From positions 124,001 to 188,000 of the forward strand of contig NZ_JAMBOT010000003.1 of assembly GCF_023715725.1 (NCBI RefSeq): a stretch of DNA of 64,000 bases, read 5' to 3'. The notes under the pieces were generated by a model that was given only the letters and a program-made list of their open reading frames with translations, did no database searches and was not told the origin of the DNA. The DNA comes from Paenibacillus pasadenensis. GTDB lineage: Bacteria > Bacillota > Bacilli > Paenibacillales > Paenibacillaceae. This document shows positions 1 through 8,790 of this stretch, in pieces. The number at the start of each line of letters is the position of its first letter. The first letter of the stretch is position 1. The position numbers were made by a program, and so were the translations under genes.

Positions 1-717
1 GACAAACCAGTAAATCAGAACCGTCGCTACAGGTTGAACAAATGCCCAAAAAATACCAAGGTAGGAACCCGAGTACTTGGTTTTGAAATCATTTTGGGAT
101 AGATTTCTAATCAAGTGTCTCTGTGCATAGAACTCTCTAATCCAATATAGTATTAACGTTCTTCTTTGAATGACAAGCGCTACGATTATCCCAGGAATAA
201 TTGAAATAAGAATATTGCTCAAAAAAAGTTCATTCTTAAAATCCTTTTTCATTTCCGCATAAACATTATCCGGAATCACAATCTCAAAATTAGGATCATG
301 TTTATCAGCAATAATCTCTATATTTCTATTTTTTGATTTAATCGAACTAATATTATTAACCTTTTTTATACCGGTATCTTCCAATCCAATTCCATAAGAC
401 TTAAAACGAGTTGATACTATCATGTTTCCTAGTTGCCACACACCTTGATTATCTCCTAAATCAATTCTTAAAAACTGCCCCGACACTGTCCCATTAACAG
501 AATCGTTTTGACCCAGTTTAACTTTAAAGGATTGCATTTCACTAAACTGATCACTATCACCGTAATAAACTTGAATATAGGAGTCCTGTTTGTTTTTTGC
601 TTCAAATTGTAGTCTATATAAGCCTTCAGGAGAAGAAACAAAATGCAATAACGAGTTTATTAAGATCAGGCTTGTCAGAAACAAAACAAGAAACTTCAAC
701 TTCTTCATAACAAACAC
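1..717 (-). CDS. ABC-2 type polysaccharide export permease with extra N-terminal domain (3' end cut by window)
   Basis: The frame is open to the window edge, giving 239 visible codons. The last 40 or so residues (LIRNLSQNDFKTKYSGSYLG, then WAFVQP) are the typical start of TagG/Wzm-type permeases that export polysaccharides or teichoic acids with an ATPase partner. Before this lies a part not usual in the family: a membrane segment at about residues 8-20, about 150 mostly polar, beta-like residues probably outside the cell, and a second membrane segment at about 180-195. A GTG start at 717 is preferred because AAAGGGG (726-732) sits 8 nt upstream; the ATG at 708 is too far from it. The DNA is much more AT-rich than the rest of the window. 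It is divergent from the O-antigen-ligase gene, so the function is probably export of an S-layer or wall glycan (inference). Confidence 0.75.
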   Translation of the reverse strand, partial: MFVMKKLKFLVLFLTSLILINSLLHFVSSPEGLYRLQFEAKNKQDSYIQVYYGDSDQFSEMQSFKVKLGQNDSVNGTVSGQFLRIDLGDNQGVWQLGNMIVSTRFKSYGIGLEDTGIKKVNNISSIKSKNRNIEIIADKHDPNFEIVIPDNVYAEMKKDFKNELFLSNILISIIPGIIVALVIQRRTLILYWIREFYAQRHLIRNLSQNDFKTKYSGSYLGIFWAFVQPVATVLIYWFV

Positions 718-820
718 ATTGTGATCCCCTTTAACGACATTCTTTTGCACATTTAAGTCGTTCGTATTAAAATATGTAAGAAAATTAATAGCTGCTGAAC
801 CCACTAAAAAGGAGTTTACC

Positions 821-3307
821 ATGAATCGACAACCTTCACCACCGAAGTACATCAAAAAGGAAGATTCTGACGTTTCCCTATTAAAATGGTCAGCTATTCT
901 CATGGCTGCTATTTTCTTCCTGGTGTACACCTTCAAGGCCGGGCTTTTCAACGGATACGACTTCAATTTCGAAAAGAAATTGATCGGAGCCTCGATCTAT
1001 TCCCTCGTTTTTGTCCTTCTGATGTGCGTCCATCTATTTAAGGTATGGAACACGAACAGCTGGAAAGCGATTCTCTCCATCGCCGTTTGGCTGCTCCCTC
1101 TCAGCTTTGCGATTTCTTCCATCGGCGCCGCTTCCGACAATACAGCCAATATTATGACAATGGTTAGCTGTTTGTTAGCCGCATTTTTTGTGTTCGGTCT
1201 CTATTATAACGACAATCGTTATACGAGAGTTGCGCTGGAATCAATTCTCATTTTAACCAGCTATGTTCTGGTCTGGTTTGGAATCCTTAATTTATTCGGT
1301 CAGTACTGGTATCCGGACGCACTTTGGTTCCAGCTTGAAACGTATCGGATGACTTCTGTTTTCCAATATCCAAATACGTACGCCGCCTTGCTGATCGCCA
1401 TTTTGCTTGCGGCAGCTTACTACACGACACATGCCAAAAAACGCATTTGGATCGGAATCCATGCGTTTATGCTCGTTCCTGTATTCGTTTCGTTCATGCT
1501 GACTTACTCCCGTGCAGCCCTGGTAGTTATTCCGCTTGCAGTGCTGCTGACGATGCCGTTCCTTAAAGTATCCAAACAGCTTATGTACGTTTTTCATTTG
1601 TTTATTACTGTCGCCATTTCCTTTGCGGTGCTCGGAACGATTGAATCCAAAGCATTCTCAATTGCTCAAAAGGTGCTGCGCTTTAACGATAACGGATCCC
1701 AGATCCCGCCGGAAAAGCTCATGCCTCTGTTCAGTTCTGAGGCTCTTACCGGATGGGGTGTTCTGATCGGAGCTTCAGTGGTCAGTTTGCTGCTGATTCT
1801 CGCTCTCCATCGTTGGATTGAGCCATGGCTTGAAACGAAGTTGGAACGTTTCTCCAAACGAAAAATTTCCTATCTGGCTGCGCCCGTATCCATGATTGTT
1901 TTAACCGTGCTAGGTGCCGTCCTTATTCTTTCGAGTTCAGCCGTACGTGATTTGCTGCCTACAAATCTGAGCGACCGACTGGAAAATATCAGCTTTAAGC
2001 AGCACAGCGTGCTTGAACGCGGTACTTTTTACGAAAATGGATTGAAAATTGTTGCCGACTACCCTCTATTCGGAACGGGCGGCGGCGGTTGGCAAGCCTT
2101 GTACCAGAAGTATCAGACAAACCCTTATACAAGTAACCAAACCCATAGCTATCTAATGCAAGTGCTTGTTGAGACCGGTTGGATCGGACTTCTGCTGCAT
2201 CTTGGATTCTTCGTTCTGGCGTACTGGCTGTTTGTACGCAGCTGGATCCGCCATCCAGAAAAACGCGGAAACCAGTTAATCTACTTTATATTCACAGTAT
2301 CTATACTGCTTCATAGCTTATTCGACTTTGACATGAGCTATATCTCAATTGCTGCCATCGTCTTCTTCTGTCTCGGAAGCATGGTTGGTTTTTATGATAA
2401 AGAACTGGAGCTACCGAAGTTTACCCTGAAAAACCAGAAGCTGAAACATATTTATCCGGCGGTTCTGTCTCTTGTTATTATCGTGACCGGCATTTTTGCT
2501 TACCGATTCTATGCTTCTTATATCCAGTTCGATAAAGCACGGACAATGGCTCAGCAGCAAGCGACGATTGACCAGATTTTCCCTGTATTAGATAAGGCGA
2601 TTTCACTTTCTCCGTCTAATACCCAATACTATTTGGTAAAAGCGGATTGGCTTACACAGGTCTACAAACAGACTCAAAATGGCGATTATTTAGCACAGTC
2701 TAACGCTGTCCTTCAAAAAGCAGCGAGTCATGATCCTTACGACCGTCAGCTGATCCAGGAAAAGTACAAAAACCAATTGTTGGGCAATAATATCCCTGAA
2801 GCAATTAAAATTGTCAATGACGGACTGACTAAGTTCCCTTGGGACATTAGGTTTTATGAAATGGGAATAAAGCAGTATGCGGATCTCGGCTTACAGGAGA
2901 AGAACTCCCAAACCGGAACCTTCCAAGATCAATGGAATCAAGCAGCACTGCTTTACAAGGAAATTTTGGATCGCAAGGAGAAGTTGAAGCTGCTGCCAAA
3001 AGAACAGCTGCAGGGGCGCCCCTTCGACATCACAACAACGGGCAGACAAGCATTGGCTCAAATCGACTATTATTCGGGGCGTTACGCTGAAGCTGTAGAA
3101 ATGTTGAAGCCGACCTTGGGAGATGCTCTCGTACCGCAAAATGAAATGGAAGAGGTCGTTGCAGCCGCGGCTACTTCTCGCTCTGCAATTCGCTATTATC
3201 TGGCTTCGTTGGAGAAACTGGGTCAAAACGACCCCGCTCTGAAAGAGAAGCTGGTTCAGGCAGATCCGAATGAGGAAGCTTTATTAAAAGAGTTAACCGC
3301 AAAGTAA
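821..3307 (+). CDS. O-antigen ligase/polymerase family membrane protein with TPR-like tail
   Basis: This 828-residue protein has about 12-14 membrane helices up to residue 565, followed by a cytosol- or wall-facing helical tail that looks like TPR repeats (about 575-828). The Wzy_C/WaaL features are a conserved arginine in the TYSRAA segment (about residue 228) and the large loop with GTGGGGW followed by THSYLMQVLVETGWIG (about 420-460), matching the H-x6-E-x-G-x2-G pattern. Enzymes of this family move a lipid-linked glycan to an acceptor (ligase) or polymerise it, on the outer face of the membrane. The start is supported by AAAAAGGAG at 806-814. It lies between a glycan-export permease (divergent) and an SLH protein, so an S-layer glycan ligase similar in role to WsfB of Geobacillus is plausible; that is inference. 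Polymerase rather than ligase activity cannot be excluded. Confidence 0.85.
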   Translation: MNRQPSPPKYIKKEDSDVSLLKWSAILMAAIFFLVYTFKAGLFNGYDFNFEKKLIGASIYSLVFVLLMCVHLFKVWNTNSWKAILSIAVWLLPLSFAISSIGAASDNTANIMTMVSCLLAAFFVFGLYYNDNRYTRVALESILILTSYVLVWFGILNLFGQYWYPDALWFQLETYRMTSVFQYPNTYAALLIAILLAAAYYTTHAKKRIWIGIHAFMLVPVFVSFMLTYSRAALVVIPLAVLLTMPFLKVSKQLMYVFHLFITVAISFAVLGTIESKAFSIAQKVLRFNDNGSQIPPEKLMPLFSSEALTGWGVLIGASVVSLLLILALHRWIEPWLETKLERFSKRKISYLAAPVSMIVLTVLGAVLILSSSAVRDLLPTNLSDRLENISFKQHSVLERGTFYENGLKIVADYPLFGTGGGGWQALYQKYQTNPYTSNQTHSYLMQVLVETGWIGLLLHLGFFVLAYWLFVRSWIRHPEKRGNQLIYFIFTVSILLHSLFDFDMSYISIAAIVFFCLGSMVGFYDKELELPKFTLKNQKLKHIYPAVLSLVIIVTGIFAYRFYASYIQFDKARTMAQQQATIDQIFPVLDKAISLSPSNTQYYLVKADWLTQVYKQTQNGDYLAQSNAVLQKAASHDPYDRQLIQEKYKNQLLGNNIPEAIKIVNDGLTKFPWDIRFYEMGIKQYADLGLQEKNSQTGTFQDQWNQAALLYKEILDRKEKLKLLPKEQLQGRPFDITTTGRQALAQIDYYSGRYAEAVEMLKPTLGDALVPQNEMEEVVAAAATSRSAIRYYLASLEKLGQNDPALKEKLVQADPNEEALLKELTAK

Positions 3308-3320
3308 GATACGACCACGA

Positions 3321-3367
3321 TAGGGCGAAGCAGAATAATTAATCTGCCTCGTCCTATTTTAGTTTTT
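3321..3367 (+). terminator. Intrinsic terminator after the O-antigen-ligase-like gene
   Basis: A 14-bp stem (3321-3334 with 3343-3356) with one G-U pair and one mismatch and an 8-nt loop is followed by a T-rich tail (3357-3367). It separates this gene from the SLH gene. Confidence 0.8.
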
Positions 3368-3824
3368 AAAGGGTGGTAATAACCTTTTACAATTTCCAAT
3401 TCTAATACTGAAGATCAATCGTTTATACCTTCATTCATATCTCATTTAATCGTAATGGAACAGCTTACTCAAGCCTTCTGACAGACATAAAATTCCGCAC
3501 ATTTATAGGAAATAAAAAAAATTCTTCAAGAGGCGCAACTTTTAGAGGTATTCACGCGTCAAATTATACGTCCTGAATACGACAGCAAGTTTTGTGTTAT
3601 GAATTTCATCCTAGACAGTACAGGCCAATAGCAAAAAATTTTTAGGCCTTAAGAGGTAGTATGCTCTATGGAATTGGAAATTTAGGAGTTAGAATTAACA
3701 ACTCTAGCACAACTGAAATTTGAACAAGTCAGCATGTTATGTTCACTACTAAATTCTTTGCCAGGCTGTTTCGTTTTAAGTGCGGCTGTTTAAGAAGGAA
3801 GTAGCGCCTTAAAATCGACACTGA
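3368..3824. other. Intergenic stretch without a convincing gene
   Basis: About 450 bp of AT-rich DNA lies between the terminator and the SLH-gene promoter. Only very short ORFs are present, such as a 20-codon one at about 3661 with a weak ribosome site. I see no repeat, RNA motif or conserved element here. It may carry further promoters for the strongly expressed gene downstream. Confidence 0.5.
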
Positions 3825-3854
3825 TTGACAAAGCTTTATTGAAAACCTAATAAT
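3825..3854 (+). promoter_or_regulatory. Predicted sigma-A promoter of the SLH gene
   Basis: A perfect -35 box TTGACA (3825-3830), an 18-nt spacer and AATAAT (3849-3854, 5 of 6 matches to the -10 box) predict a transcript starting near 3861. This gives an untranslated leader of about 155 nt, as is common for S-layer genes. A second possible -10 box, TATAAT, lies at 3901-3906 but has a poor -35 partner. Confidence 0.6.
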
Positions 3855-3996
3855 TCTTGATTTTTCCACAAAAACTCTTTTCTTCCAAAGAGAAGTTGAT
3901 TATAATAACAACTGTCCTCGATTTCCTGGGAGAATAGTCTGAGAACACTATAAATTCAGGGGACTCTTGTTCCTTCCACTTACATATATTCACTTG

Positions 3997-4007
3997 AAAG
4001 GAGGTGA
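3997..4007 (+). promoter_or_regulatory. Near-perfect ribosome binding site of the SLH gene
   Basis: AAAGGAGGTGA is complementary over its whole length to the 16S rRNA 3' end and lies 9 nt before the ATG at 4017. This is the strongest ribosome site in the window and suggests very high expression. Confidence 0.85.
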
Positions 4008-4016
4008 AAAGAAAAA

Positions 4017-5612
4017 ATGAAAAAGCTTGTAACCAAAAAGACTGCGGCTTTGCTCGTCTTCATGATGGTTGTATCTGCATTGTCTCCAATTCTTGCTTTT
4101 GCGGCTTCCGGATTCAAAACAGCTACTGTTAACAACGGTTCTGTTACGGGTTCGATCTACGTAGACTCTGCTACTTACGCTTCTTACAGCGTATACGGTC
4201 AGAAACAAAACCGTATTGCGATTAACGTATACGGTGCTAACTCTACGGCAGCAGAACATGTCTACGCTACGTTCGATACATACGACGAAGCAAAAGGACA
4301 ATACATTTACAAAATCGAACCGAAATCTGTTGCTTACTCGACTTACTACACTTTGTCCTACCTGGATTCCTCCGCGGTTGGCGGTGTAGTGTACAAGGAA
4401 GTGACGGATGGCTACACGCCTGGCGGTGGCTGGGGACCATGGTTCCCTGGAACTCCTGGTGGTGAAATCGTCGGTGCAGACGGCAAAGTTAACCGCGACC
4501 TGTTGATCGCAGCTCTGAAGGCAAATGAAAACGCCCGTATCAAAACTGCTACGGACACGGTTTATCTGCCTGCTGATGCGCTGCTGAACGGCAAAACGCT
4601 GACCATCTACAATGAGGCTGGCGTATCCATCACGCTTCCGCTTTCCGCACTGAAACTGGCTGACTTGGCTAAATCCCTCGGGGTTGAGCTTAAAGATCTG
4701 GTGATCCGTGTTGAAATGAAGAAGCTGACGGGCGATGCTGCGAAAGCAGTATCCGATGCTATCAGCGCTATCGGTGCTACCCAACTGGCTGATGCTTACG
4801 ACTTCCGTGTCGTAGCTGTCGGTGGTGGCAAAGAAGTTGCGGTTGAGAAGTTTGGGCAATTCGTATCCCGTACGGTGCCTCTGACTTCTGCTGTTACGGA
4901 AAATGCTACAGGTGTCGTGTACAATCCGACTGCGAAAGAGCTGAGCTTCGTGCCTAGCACGTTCGCAACGGAGAACAACAAGACAATTGCTACGCTGAAA
5001 CGTGACGGTACTTCCATCTACACGGTGATCCAAGGTAAAGCAGTGAAGTTCAGCGATGCGCTTCCACTGTGGTCCAAAGATCATATCGCGACTCTGTCCG
5101 AGAAACTGATCGTTGAAGGCACTGGCAAGAACATGTTCTCGCCTAACCGCAACATCACTCGTGCAGAATTCGCGGCGCTGGTTATCCGTTCGCTCGGAGT
5201 TCAGCCTGTAACGTCCTCGACCTACAAGTTCAACGACGTTCTGTCTTCCAAATGGTATGCTGGTACAGTAGCTGCTGCTGCTGAGATCGGCCTGGTGCTT
5301 GGAGATGGCAAAGGCAACTTCAACCCGAACGCGCCAATCACGCGTAAAGAGGTAGCAGCTATCGTCGTTCGCGCGACGGAGTTTGCCGGCAAATCCATCA
5401 AGCTGACTGATGCGGAAGCAACAGCAGCACTGGCTGGATTCAAGGACACCGCTAACCTCGGATGGGCAAAAGCTGAAGTAGCAGCCGCTGTTAAAGCCGG
5501 TCTGGTGCTTGGACAATCCTCGACTCTGATCGCAGGAAACGCCAACGCTACCCGTGCTGAAGCAGCAACGCTGATCGCTCGCTACCTGCCTAACGCTGGT
5601 CTTACGAACTAA
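4017..5612 (+). CDS. S-layer homology (SLH) domain surface protein
   Basis: A secreted protein of 531 residues. A signal peptide (about 1-30: basic MKKLVTKK start, hydrophobic core, cleavage near AFAA) is followed by a beta-rich unknown region with a Gly/Pro/Trp-rich hinge (about 138-150, GGGWGPWFPGTPGG). Three SLH domains fill the C-terminus (about 342-392, 400-450 and 475-525; each has an F-x-D start and an ITRAE or similar helix). SLH domains anchor proteins to pyruvylated wall polymers. The strong promoter, long leader, near-perfect ribosome site and good terminator fit a very abundant protein, possibly a major S-layer subunit, although 531 residues is short for one. The neighbouring glycan genes suggest that it may be glycosylated (inference). 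Confidence 0.9.
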   Translation: MKKLVTKKTAALLVFMMVVSALSPILAFAASGFKTATVNNGSVTGSIYVDSATYASYSVYGQKQNRIAINVYGANSTAAEHVYATFDTYDEAKGQYIYKIEPKSVAYSTYYTLSYLDSSAVGGVVYKEVTDGYTPGGGWGPWFPGTPGGEIVGADGKVNRDLLIAALKANENARIKTATDTVYLPADALLNGKTLTIYNEAGVSITLPLSALKLADLAKSLGVELKDLVIRVEMKKLTGDAAKAVSDAISAIGATQLADAYDFRVVAVGGGKEVAVEKFGQFVSRTVPLTSAVTENATGVVYNPTAKELSFVPSTFATENNKTIATLKRDGTSIYTVIQGKAVKFSDALPLWSKDHIATLSEKLIVEGTGKNMFSPNRNITRAEFAALVIRSLGVQPVTSSTYKFNDVLSSKWYAGTVAAAAEIGLVLGDGKGNFNPNAPITRKEVAAIVVRATEFAGKSIKLTDAEATAALAGFKDTANLGWAKAEVAAAVKAGLVLGQSSTLIAGNANATRAEAATLIARYLPNAGLTN

Positions 5613-5632
5613 TCCTTCTTATATTCCAGTGT

Positions 5633-5665
5633 AAAGCGGCCCTTCGGGGTCGCTTTTCTGTTTTT
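5633..5665 (+). terminator. UUCG-tetraloop intrinsic terminator after the SLH gene
   Basis: A 10-bp stem (5633-5642 with 5647-5656) closed by C(TTCG)G, a very stable tetraloop, is followed by a T-rich tail. It gives an efficient stop for a strongly transcribed gene. Confidence 0.9.
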
Positions 5666-5732
5666 CCATAAAAAGAACCTGCCTCTTCAAGTTTGAAGAA
5701 ACAGGCTCCCTATAATTAATACATAACCCGTA

Positions 5733-7397
5733 TTACCCCTTGACCGGGTTAAACGAGCTTTTCAGCGAAACGACACGGTTAAATACCGGACGTTCTGCTC
5801 CAGTCAGCTTCGGATCGACGCTGTAATAACCATGCCGGAAAAATTGGAATTTGTCGTTAGCCGCAGCTTCTTTCATCCCTGGCTCAACAAAACCTTCCAA
5901 AATTTGCAGCGATTCCGGATTGATACATTCCATGAACGGCTTGCCGCTCTCTTCTGCCTCGCTCGTAATGAGCGGCTCGAAGTGGCGGAATTCAGCCTTA
6001 ACGGCATGTGATGCCTCGACCCAGTGCAGCGTTCCCTTCACCTTTCGGCCAGTAAATCCGCTGCCGCTCTTCGTCTCCACGTCATACGTGCAGCGAAGCT
6101 CAATCACTTCCCCAGCCTCGTCCTTGACGACTTCCTCACATTTAATGAAGTATGCATGTTTGAGACGCACCTCGTTGCCGGGGAACAGTCGGAAATATTT
6201 GGCCGGCGGATTTTCCATAAAATCATCCTGCTCGATATAAATCTCGCGGGAGAAAGGAATTTGCCGCGTGCCCATCTCTTCGTTTTCGTTGTTGTTCTCC
6301 GCTTCCAGCCACTCCACTTGTCCTTCCGGGTAGTTGGTAATGACCACCTTGAGCGGACGGACAACAGCCATCGTGCGCAATGTCTTCAGCTTCAGATCCT
6401 CGCGGATAAAATGCTCCAGCATTTGCTCGTCTACGATGCTGTTCGACTTGGCTACGCCGATTTCGCGGCAGAAGGTGCGAATCGCTTCCGGCGTAAAGCC
6501 TTTGCGGCGCAGCGCGCTGATTGTCGGCATACGCGGATCGTCCCAGCCGTCTACGGCTCCCTCGTCTACCAGCTGTTTCAGCTTGCGCTTGCTCATGACC
6601 GTATTGGTGAGGTTCAGCCGACCAAATTCGTACTGGCGCGGGCGGGCTTCCATCTCGCAATGCTCAATTGTCCAGTCGTACAACGGACGATGATCCTCGA
6701 ACTCCAGCGTACAGATGGAGTGTGTAATACCCTCGATGGCGTCGCTCAGCGGATGCGCAAAATCATACATCGGATAGATGCACCAAGCGTCGCCAGTGCG
6801 ATGATGATGGGCGTGGGAAATCCGGTACAGAGCCGGGTCGCGCAGCGTAATGTTCGGCGAGCTCATGTCGATTTTGGCGCGCAGCACTCTTGCGCCATTC
6901 GGGAATTCGCCAGCACGCATACGCGCAAACAGGTCCAGATTCTCCTCGACGCTGCGATCGCGGTAAGGGCTGTTGACGCCCGGCTTGGTGAGCGTTCCGC
7001 GCAGCTCGCGCATTTCTTCCGGCGTGGAATCGTCTACGTAAGCCAGACCTTTGCGGATGAGCAGAACCGCTCTTTCATAAAATTCCTCGAAGTAGTCCGA
7101 CGCAAAGCGCAGCTCCTCCCAATCGAAGCCAAGCCAGCGGACATCCTCTTGAATGGACTCCACATATTCCGTATCTTCCTTAACCGGGTTTGTATCGTCA
7201 AACCTCAGATTGGTGCGTCCGCGGAACTCGTCGGCTAGCTCGAAGTTCAGGCAGATGGATTTGGCATGGCCAATATGCAAGTAACCGTTCGGCTCCGGGG
7301 GAAAACGCGTAGCGACTTGCTGCGTGCGGCCGCTCTCCACGTCGTCGACGACAATTGCGCGAATGAAATTAGAAACCGGAGGATTCTTCGTCTCCAT
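5733..7397 (-). CDS. glnS: Glutaminyl-tRNA synthetase
   Basis: GlnS charges tRNA-Gln with glutamine, using ATP, in the cytosol. This 554-residue protein shows the class I signatures: [17 protein letters not shown] at residues 31-47 (HIGH box) and VMSKRKL (KMSKS box, about 270). Its length matches the E. coli enzyme (553) without a C-terminal YqeY fusion. The ATG at 7397 is preferred over an ORF extension of 33 codons that lacks family similarity; GGGTGG lies just upstream. Many Bacillota lack GlnRS and make Gln-tRNA through GluRS plus GatCAB, so this gene is a lineage-restricted trait. It lies downstream of ohrR-gpx, from which a terminator separates it. Confidence 0.95.
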   Translation of the reverse strand: METKNPPVSNFIRAIVVDDVESGRTQQVATRFPPEPNGYLHIGHAKSICLNFELADEFRGRTNLRFDDTNPVKEDTEYVESIQEDVRWLGFDWEELRFASDYFEEFYERAVLLIRKGLAYVDDSTPEEMRELRGTLTKPGVNSPYRDRSVEENLDLFARMRAGEFPNGARVLRAKIDMSSPNITLRDPALYRISHAHHHRTGDAWCIYPMYDFAHPLSDAIEGITHSICTLEFEDHRPLYDWTIEHCEMEARPRQYEFGRLNLTNTVMSKRKLKQLVDEGAVDGWDDPRMPTISALRRKGFTPEAIRTFCREIGVAKSNSIVDEQMLEHFIREDLKLKTLRTMAVVRPLKVVITNYPEGQVEWLEAENNNENEEMGTRQIPFSREIYIEQDDFMENPPAKYFRLFPGNEVRLKHAYFIKCEEVVKDEAGEVIELRCTYDVETKSGSGFTGRKVKGTLHWVEASHAVKAEFRHFEPLITSEAEESGKPFMECINPESLQILEGFVEPGMKEAAANDKFQFFRHGYYSVDPKLTGAERPVFNRVVSLKSSFNPVKG

Positions 7398-7440
7398 GCG
7401 ACCACCCAACCTCTCTATAAATTGTATCCTACTATTGTAC

Positions 7441-7470
7441 ACAAAATAGCCCCCTAATATAAGGGGGCTA
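7441..7470 (-). terminator. Intrinsic terminator between the peroxidase gene and glnS
   Basis: A 9-bp stem (7447-7455 with 7462-7470) with a 6-nt loop is followed on the minus strand by TTTTGT. It ends the ohrR-gpx transcript, or attenuates read-through into glnS. Confidence 0.75.
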
Positions 7471-7479
7471 GAGAGCAAG

Positions 7480-8016
7480 CTAGAGCTGCTTTTCAATTTC
7501 TCCCGTGATATCCTGCGGAAGCACGTTTGGCTCGAAGCGAGCGACGATTTCTCCGTTGCGGCCGACGAGGAATTTCGTGAAGTTCCATTTCACATCGTTG
7601 CTCTGCAGCTGCTCCGGGCTGAACATGCCTGCAAAACGCTGGCCGCTTGGCGAGGAATCAAAGCCCTGGAACGGCGCTTCCGAGGTCAGCTGCTGGAACA
7701 GCGGATGCGCGTTTTCACCGTTAACGTCGGTTTTGGCGAAGAGCGGGAAGGTTACGCCATAGTTCAATTGGCAGAACCCTTCAATTTCATCGCTGGAGCC
7801 GGGCTCTTGTCCGGCAAATTGATTGCTCGGGAAGCCGAGAATTTCCAGACCTTGGTCCTTATACTCGTTGTACAGCGCCTGCAGCCCCTCATATTGCGGG
7901 GTCAGACCGCATTTGCTGGCCGTATTGACGATCAGCAGAACCTTGCCTTTATAATCTTCCACTTGAGCGCCTTCACCTTTAAGCGTCTCCAGCTTATAGT
8001 TGTTCAGTGCAGCCAT
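7480..8016 (-). CDS. Glutathione peroxidase family thiol peroxidase (BsaA-like)
   Basis: This 178-residue protein reduces hydroperoxides through a catalytic cysteine, in bacteria usually with thioredoxin or bacillithiol-type thiols rather than glutathione. The catalytic set is visible: Cys36 in [12 protein letters not shown], where Sec occurs in animal enzymes, Gln in [13 protein letters not shown] (about 71) and Trp in KWNFTKFLV (about 127). The ATG at 8016 has GAGGAGGAG upstream; a longer ORF reaching 8118 would run into ohrR and has no family similarity. The start lies one base after the ohrR stop codon, so the two genes are co-transcribed and probably translationally coupled. Confidence 0.93.
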   Translation of the reverse strand: MAALNNYKLETLKGEGAQVEDYKGKVLLIVNTASKCGLTPQYEGLQALYNEYKDQGLEILGFPSNQFAGQEPGSSDEIEGFCQLNYGVTFPLFAKTDVNGENAHPLFQQLTSEAPFQGFDSSPSGQRFAGMFSPEQLQSNDVKWNFTKFLVGRNGEIVARFEPNVLPQDITGEIEKQL

Positions 8017-8017
8017 T

Positions 8018-8590
8018 TTAAATCTCCTCCTCATAGTGGTGTTGAATGACTTGATTAAGTCGCTGAAGCCTGATTCGCAGCTCGTCTGCCTCTTGAAGCA
8101 GCAGACCGGAAATTGCACTTAGACGATCCGGTATGCAAAATGCCTTTTCTTTCAACGCGCGGCCTTTGTCGGTCAAAAAAACCCTCAGCAGACGCTCGTC
8201 CGCACCGTCGCGCACCCGCCGAACCAAGCCAAATGTCTCCAGCTTTTTCAGCAATGGGGTTAAGGTGCCCGAATCCAGGAATAAACGCTGTCCCAAACTT
8301 TTGACCGACTCTCCGTCCTGCTCCCACAAAGCAAGCAAGGTGACGTATTGCGTATACGTCAGCCCCTCCTGAAGCTCCTGCAGCATCGGCCGGTACAACC
8401 GGGTGATTTCCTTGGAGCAAGCATAGAGGGCGAAGCACAGCTGCTGATCCAGTCCCAGCGAAACGCTGGCCGGTTCCCCGAGTTGATGCTCCGAGTCAGC
8501 ATCTGCGCCGATTGGGCCAGCTTTGGCCGAAATGCTTTTGGCAGATAAATCATTGGAGTTTGGACCGCTCCGGGAATCGGATGGAGTCAT
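8018..8590 (-). CDS. ohrR: Organic-hydroperoxide-responsive repressor, MarR family (OhrR)
   Basis: This 190-residue winged-helix repressor aligns closely with B. subtilis OhrR from LDQQLCFALYACSKEITR onward, including QLFLDSGTLTPLL-like DNA-binding helix residues. The peroxide-sensing cysteine corresponds to Cys52 here (Cys15 in B. subtilis); Cys58 and Cys152 are possible resolving partners, so it could act as a 2-Cys type. An extra N-terminal segment of about 45 polar residues is unusual, but the start is supported by GGAGG 8 nt before the ATG. OhrR normally controls ohrA; here its only co-transcribed partner is a glutathione peroxidase. An OhrR-type operator at 8605-8619 predicts autoregulation. 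Confidence 0.92.
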   Translation of the reverse strand: MTPSDSRSGPNSNDLSAKSISAKAGPIGADADSEHQLGEPASVSLGLDQQLCFALYACSKEITRLYRPMLQELQEGLTYTQYVTLLALWEQDGESVKSLGQRLFLDSGTLTPLLKKLETFGLVRRVRDGADERLLRVFLTDKGRALKEKAFCIPDRLSAISGLLLQEADELRIRLQRLNQVIQHHYEEEI

Positions 8591-8604
8591 GGCATGCGCC
8601 TCCG

Positions 8605-8625
8605 TTCAATTAAATTGTATACAAT
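8605..8625 (-). promoter_or_regulatory. Predicted OhrR operator
   Basis: The plus strand 8605-8619 reads TTCAATTAAATTGTA, differing at one base from the OhrR half-box pair known from B. subtilis (TACAATT..AATTGTA). It overlaps a further palindrome ATTGTATACAAT (8614-8625), giving the double-palindrome appearance of the ohrA operator. It lies 15-35 bp upstream of the ohrR start codon. Confidence 0.75.
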
Positions 8626-8729
8626 CAATCCGCTTATTCAGGTTAGCATGATGCCATTGTCATGTCAAATCTACTCTCCTCGAGCTTTACAGCCTATGGA
8701 AAGGCCTGCTAAACTAACACAGACTATAT

Positions 8730-8760
8730 GTTAACCAAAATAATCTATAAATAGGTTAAC
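8730..8760 (+). promoter_or_regulatory. BirA (biotin repressor) operator upstream of bioB
   Basis: GTTAACC (8730-8736) and GGTTAAC (8754-8760) form an inverted repeat separated by 17 AT-rich bases, matching the Bacillus-type BirA box (GTTAACC and GGTTAAC arms). It lies 31 bp before the bioB start, so bioB should be repressed by biotinyl-AMP-bound BirA. Confidence 0.88.
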
Positions 8761-8790
8761 AAATTTGGTAATAAGGAGCCCTCTTATTTT

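Noticed and set aside
3661..3723. 20-codon ORF upstream of the SLH gene
   Set aside because: Weak ribosome site and no family features; it is within random expectation for AT-rich DNA.
3990..5516. 508-codon frame on the minus strand across the SLH gene
   Set aside because: It mirrors the SLH gene in the other strand; the plus frame has signal peptide, SLH domains, promoter and ribosome site.
6024..7238. 404-codon plus-strand frame across glnS
   Set aside because: Shadow frame; glnS is unmistakable, and this frame has no start context or family features.
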